From a virus: a DNA stretch of 23,900 bases. The position numbers were made by a program, and so were the translations under genes. The stretch is from positions 1 through 23,900 of IMG/VR virus record IMGVR_UViG_3300007346_006318. One strand, written 5' to 3'. The notes under the pieces are model-generated. The model was given only the letters and a program-made list of their open reading frames with translations, had not been told where the DNA came from and made no database searches. Shown one piece after another: positions 23,043 through 23,900 of the stretch; the first letter of the stretch is position 1, and the number at the start of each line of letters is the position of its first letter.

Positions 23043-23900
23043 ATGAAACTAATCAACGAAGCAGAAATCTTCGAAACCTGGTCTCCTATCATCGAGCAGA
23101 AGGCTGGAATTCAAGATGCTGAGAAAAAAGGATGGTTGAGCAAGTACTGCCACTACCATTCATTAAACGAGTCTGCTGGAGCTTACCAGTCTCTAGCAAC
23201 TGTAAACGGTATGGGTGCCGTACAACCACCCGCATACCCAGGTGGGTATAACTCAACTGGTGCAGCAGTAGGTACGCAAGCTAACTCAGCTTTCTATAAC
23301 TCTGCTAACCAAGGTTCAGGAGATAAGTTTCCTTCACTTCTTCCTTTGGCAATTCAGGTTGCTGCGAAGACTGTTGGATTCGATATCGTTCCTGTAATTC
23401 CTATGTCAGGTCCTACTGGCGTACTTTCTTACCTAGATTACGTATACTCAGGTGGTAAAATCAGCCCTAACGCTGCTGGTTCTACTGCTGCAGATGCTCT
23501 TGCAACTGCTCCATCGATGATCAAAGTACAGATCACTTCTTACACCGCAGGATATCCTGATAGTTTTGCAGTAGGTACTACTTACTACATCACTAAGGCT
23601 ACTTCAGCTGGTGCTTACATCACCACTGAATTCGTTGGTCTATCAAGAATTGATGGTTACCCAATCTTCAGAATCACAGGCCTAACCGCAGGTGAAACTG
23701 TCTCTGACGTTCTTGATGGTGGTGCAGCTAAAGTTGGTACTACAGTAAACGGTACTGAAGCTGGTACTACAACTGCAAGAGCAGAATTGGTTAAAGCTCT
23801 TGAGGATCACATCCAAGGATTCTCTGGTGCTGGTTTCAACAACGACCAAGACTGGCAAGGACCATTCGTAGATGGTACTAAGACTTACAACCCAATGCTA
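23043..23900 (+). CDS. 23: Major capsid protein, T4 gp23-like (5' part; runs off the window)
   Basis: The frame is open from ATG 23043 to the window end (286 codons). The core match to gp23 is FPSLLPLAIQVAAKTVGFDI followed by VPVIPMSGPTGVLSYLDYVY, equivalent to the T4 FDICGVQP...PTGQVFALRAVY region. The N-terminus (LINEAEIFETWSPII) resembles the T4 propeptide, and SLNES at 40-44 offers an LxE site for the prohead protease, so residues 1-43 are probably removed during maturation. The remainder is rich in Gly, Thr and Ala, as expected for a capsid protein. The gene is truncated only by the window edge. A repeated ATCTAAAAAA lies in the 23-nt gap before it. Confidence 0.93.
   Translation, partial: MKLINEAEIFETWSPIIEQKAGIQDAEKKGWLSKYCHYHSLNESAGAYQSLATVNGMGAVQPPAYPGGYNSTGAAVGTQANSAFYNSANQGSGDKFPSLLPLAIQVAAKTVGFDIVPVIPMSGPTGVLSYLDYVYSGGKISPNAAGSTAADALATAPSMIKVQITSYTAGYPDSFAVGTTYYITKATSAGAYITTEFVGLSRIDGYPIFRITGLTAGETVSDVLDGGAAKVGTTVNGTEAGTTTARAELVKALEDHIQGFSGAGFNNDQDWQGPFVDGTKTYNPML

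Overview
The window reads as part of the genome of a large tailed (T4-like, myovirus-type) phage. All 23 supported genes lie on the + strand, tightly packed and often overlapping by 1-8 nt. Relatives of T4 genes 55, 4, 20, 30, 44, rnh, 62, 21 and 23 can be recognised by their motifs. The host is most likely a member of the Bacteroidota. Start codons have A-rich or T-rich upstream sequence and no Shine-Dalgarno motif, and two intergenic gaps carry a TTAGNTTTGT box that fits the Bacteroidota -7 consensus TAnnTTTG. I cannot name the species.

Layout. 1-2934: a large acidic, repeat-tailed protein whose reading frame appears to continue in the -1 frame after a run of nine A. 2989-4438: late sigma factor (gp55-like), head-completion nuclease-like protein (gp4-like) and an unknown protein. 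4472-7714: two adjacent paralogous portal genes. 7725-8732: a heptose-phosphate kinase (HldE kinase domain). 8786-13835: replication block with ATP-dependent DNA ligase, clamp-loader ATPase, a small unknown, a four-helix membrane protein, a guanylate-kinase-like NMP kinase, RNase H/FEN nuclease and a probable clamp-loader small subunit. 13874-14913: two unknown proteins. 14948-17363: repair block with a UvdE-like protein that has lost most of its metal ligands, a NEIL1-type DNA glycosylase and a DnaQ-fold exonuclease. 17430-20947: a nucleotidyltransferase-fold protein and a 903-residue protein, both with peptides resembling T4 capsid-targeting sequences. 21013-23900: prohead protease fused to a scaffold-like repeat domain, then the start of the major capsid protein, which runs off the window.

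How it fits together. A gp55-type sigma factor is encoded here, and a recurrent GATATATAA(G/A) or TATAAATA box, like the T4 late promoter, sits in front of genes at 13874, 14431, 17430 and 21013. A second copy lies inside the protease gene, upstream of a possible internal scaffold start. The repair and replication genes at 8786 and 15872 are instead preceded by the Bacteroidota-like box. The head module 20-21-22-23, which is contiguous in T4, is split here by about 13 kb of metabolism, replication, repair and candidate internal-head genes. No tRNA, rRNA, CRISPR array, insertion sequence or attachment site was seen. The only gap over 200 bases (2759-2988) is mostly filled by the -1 frame extension.
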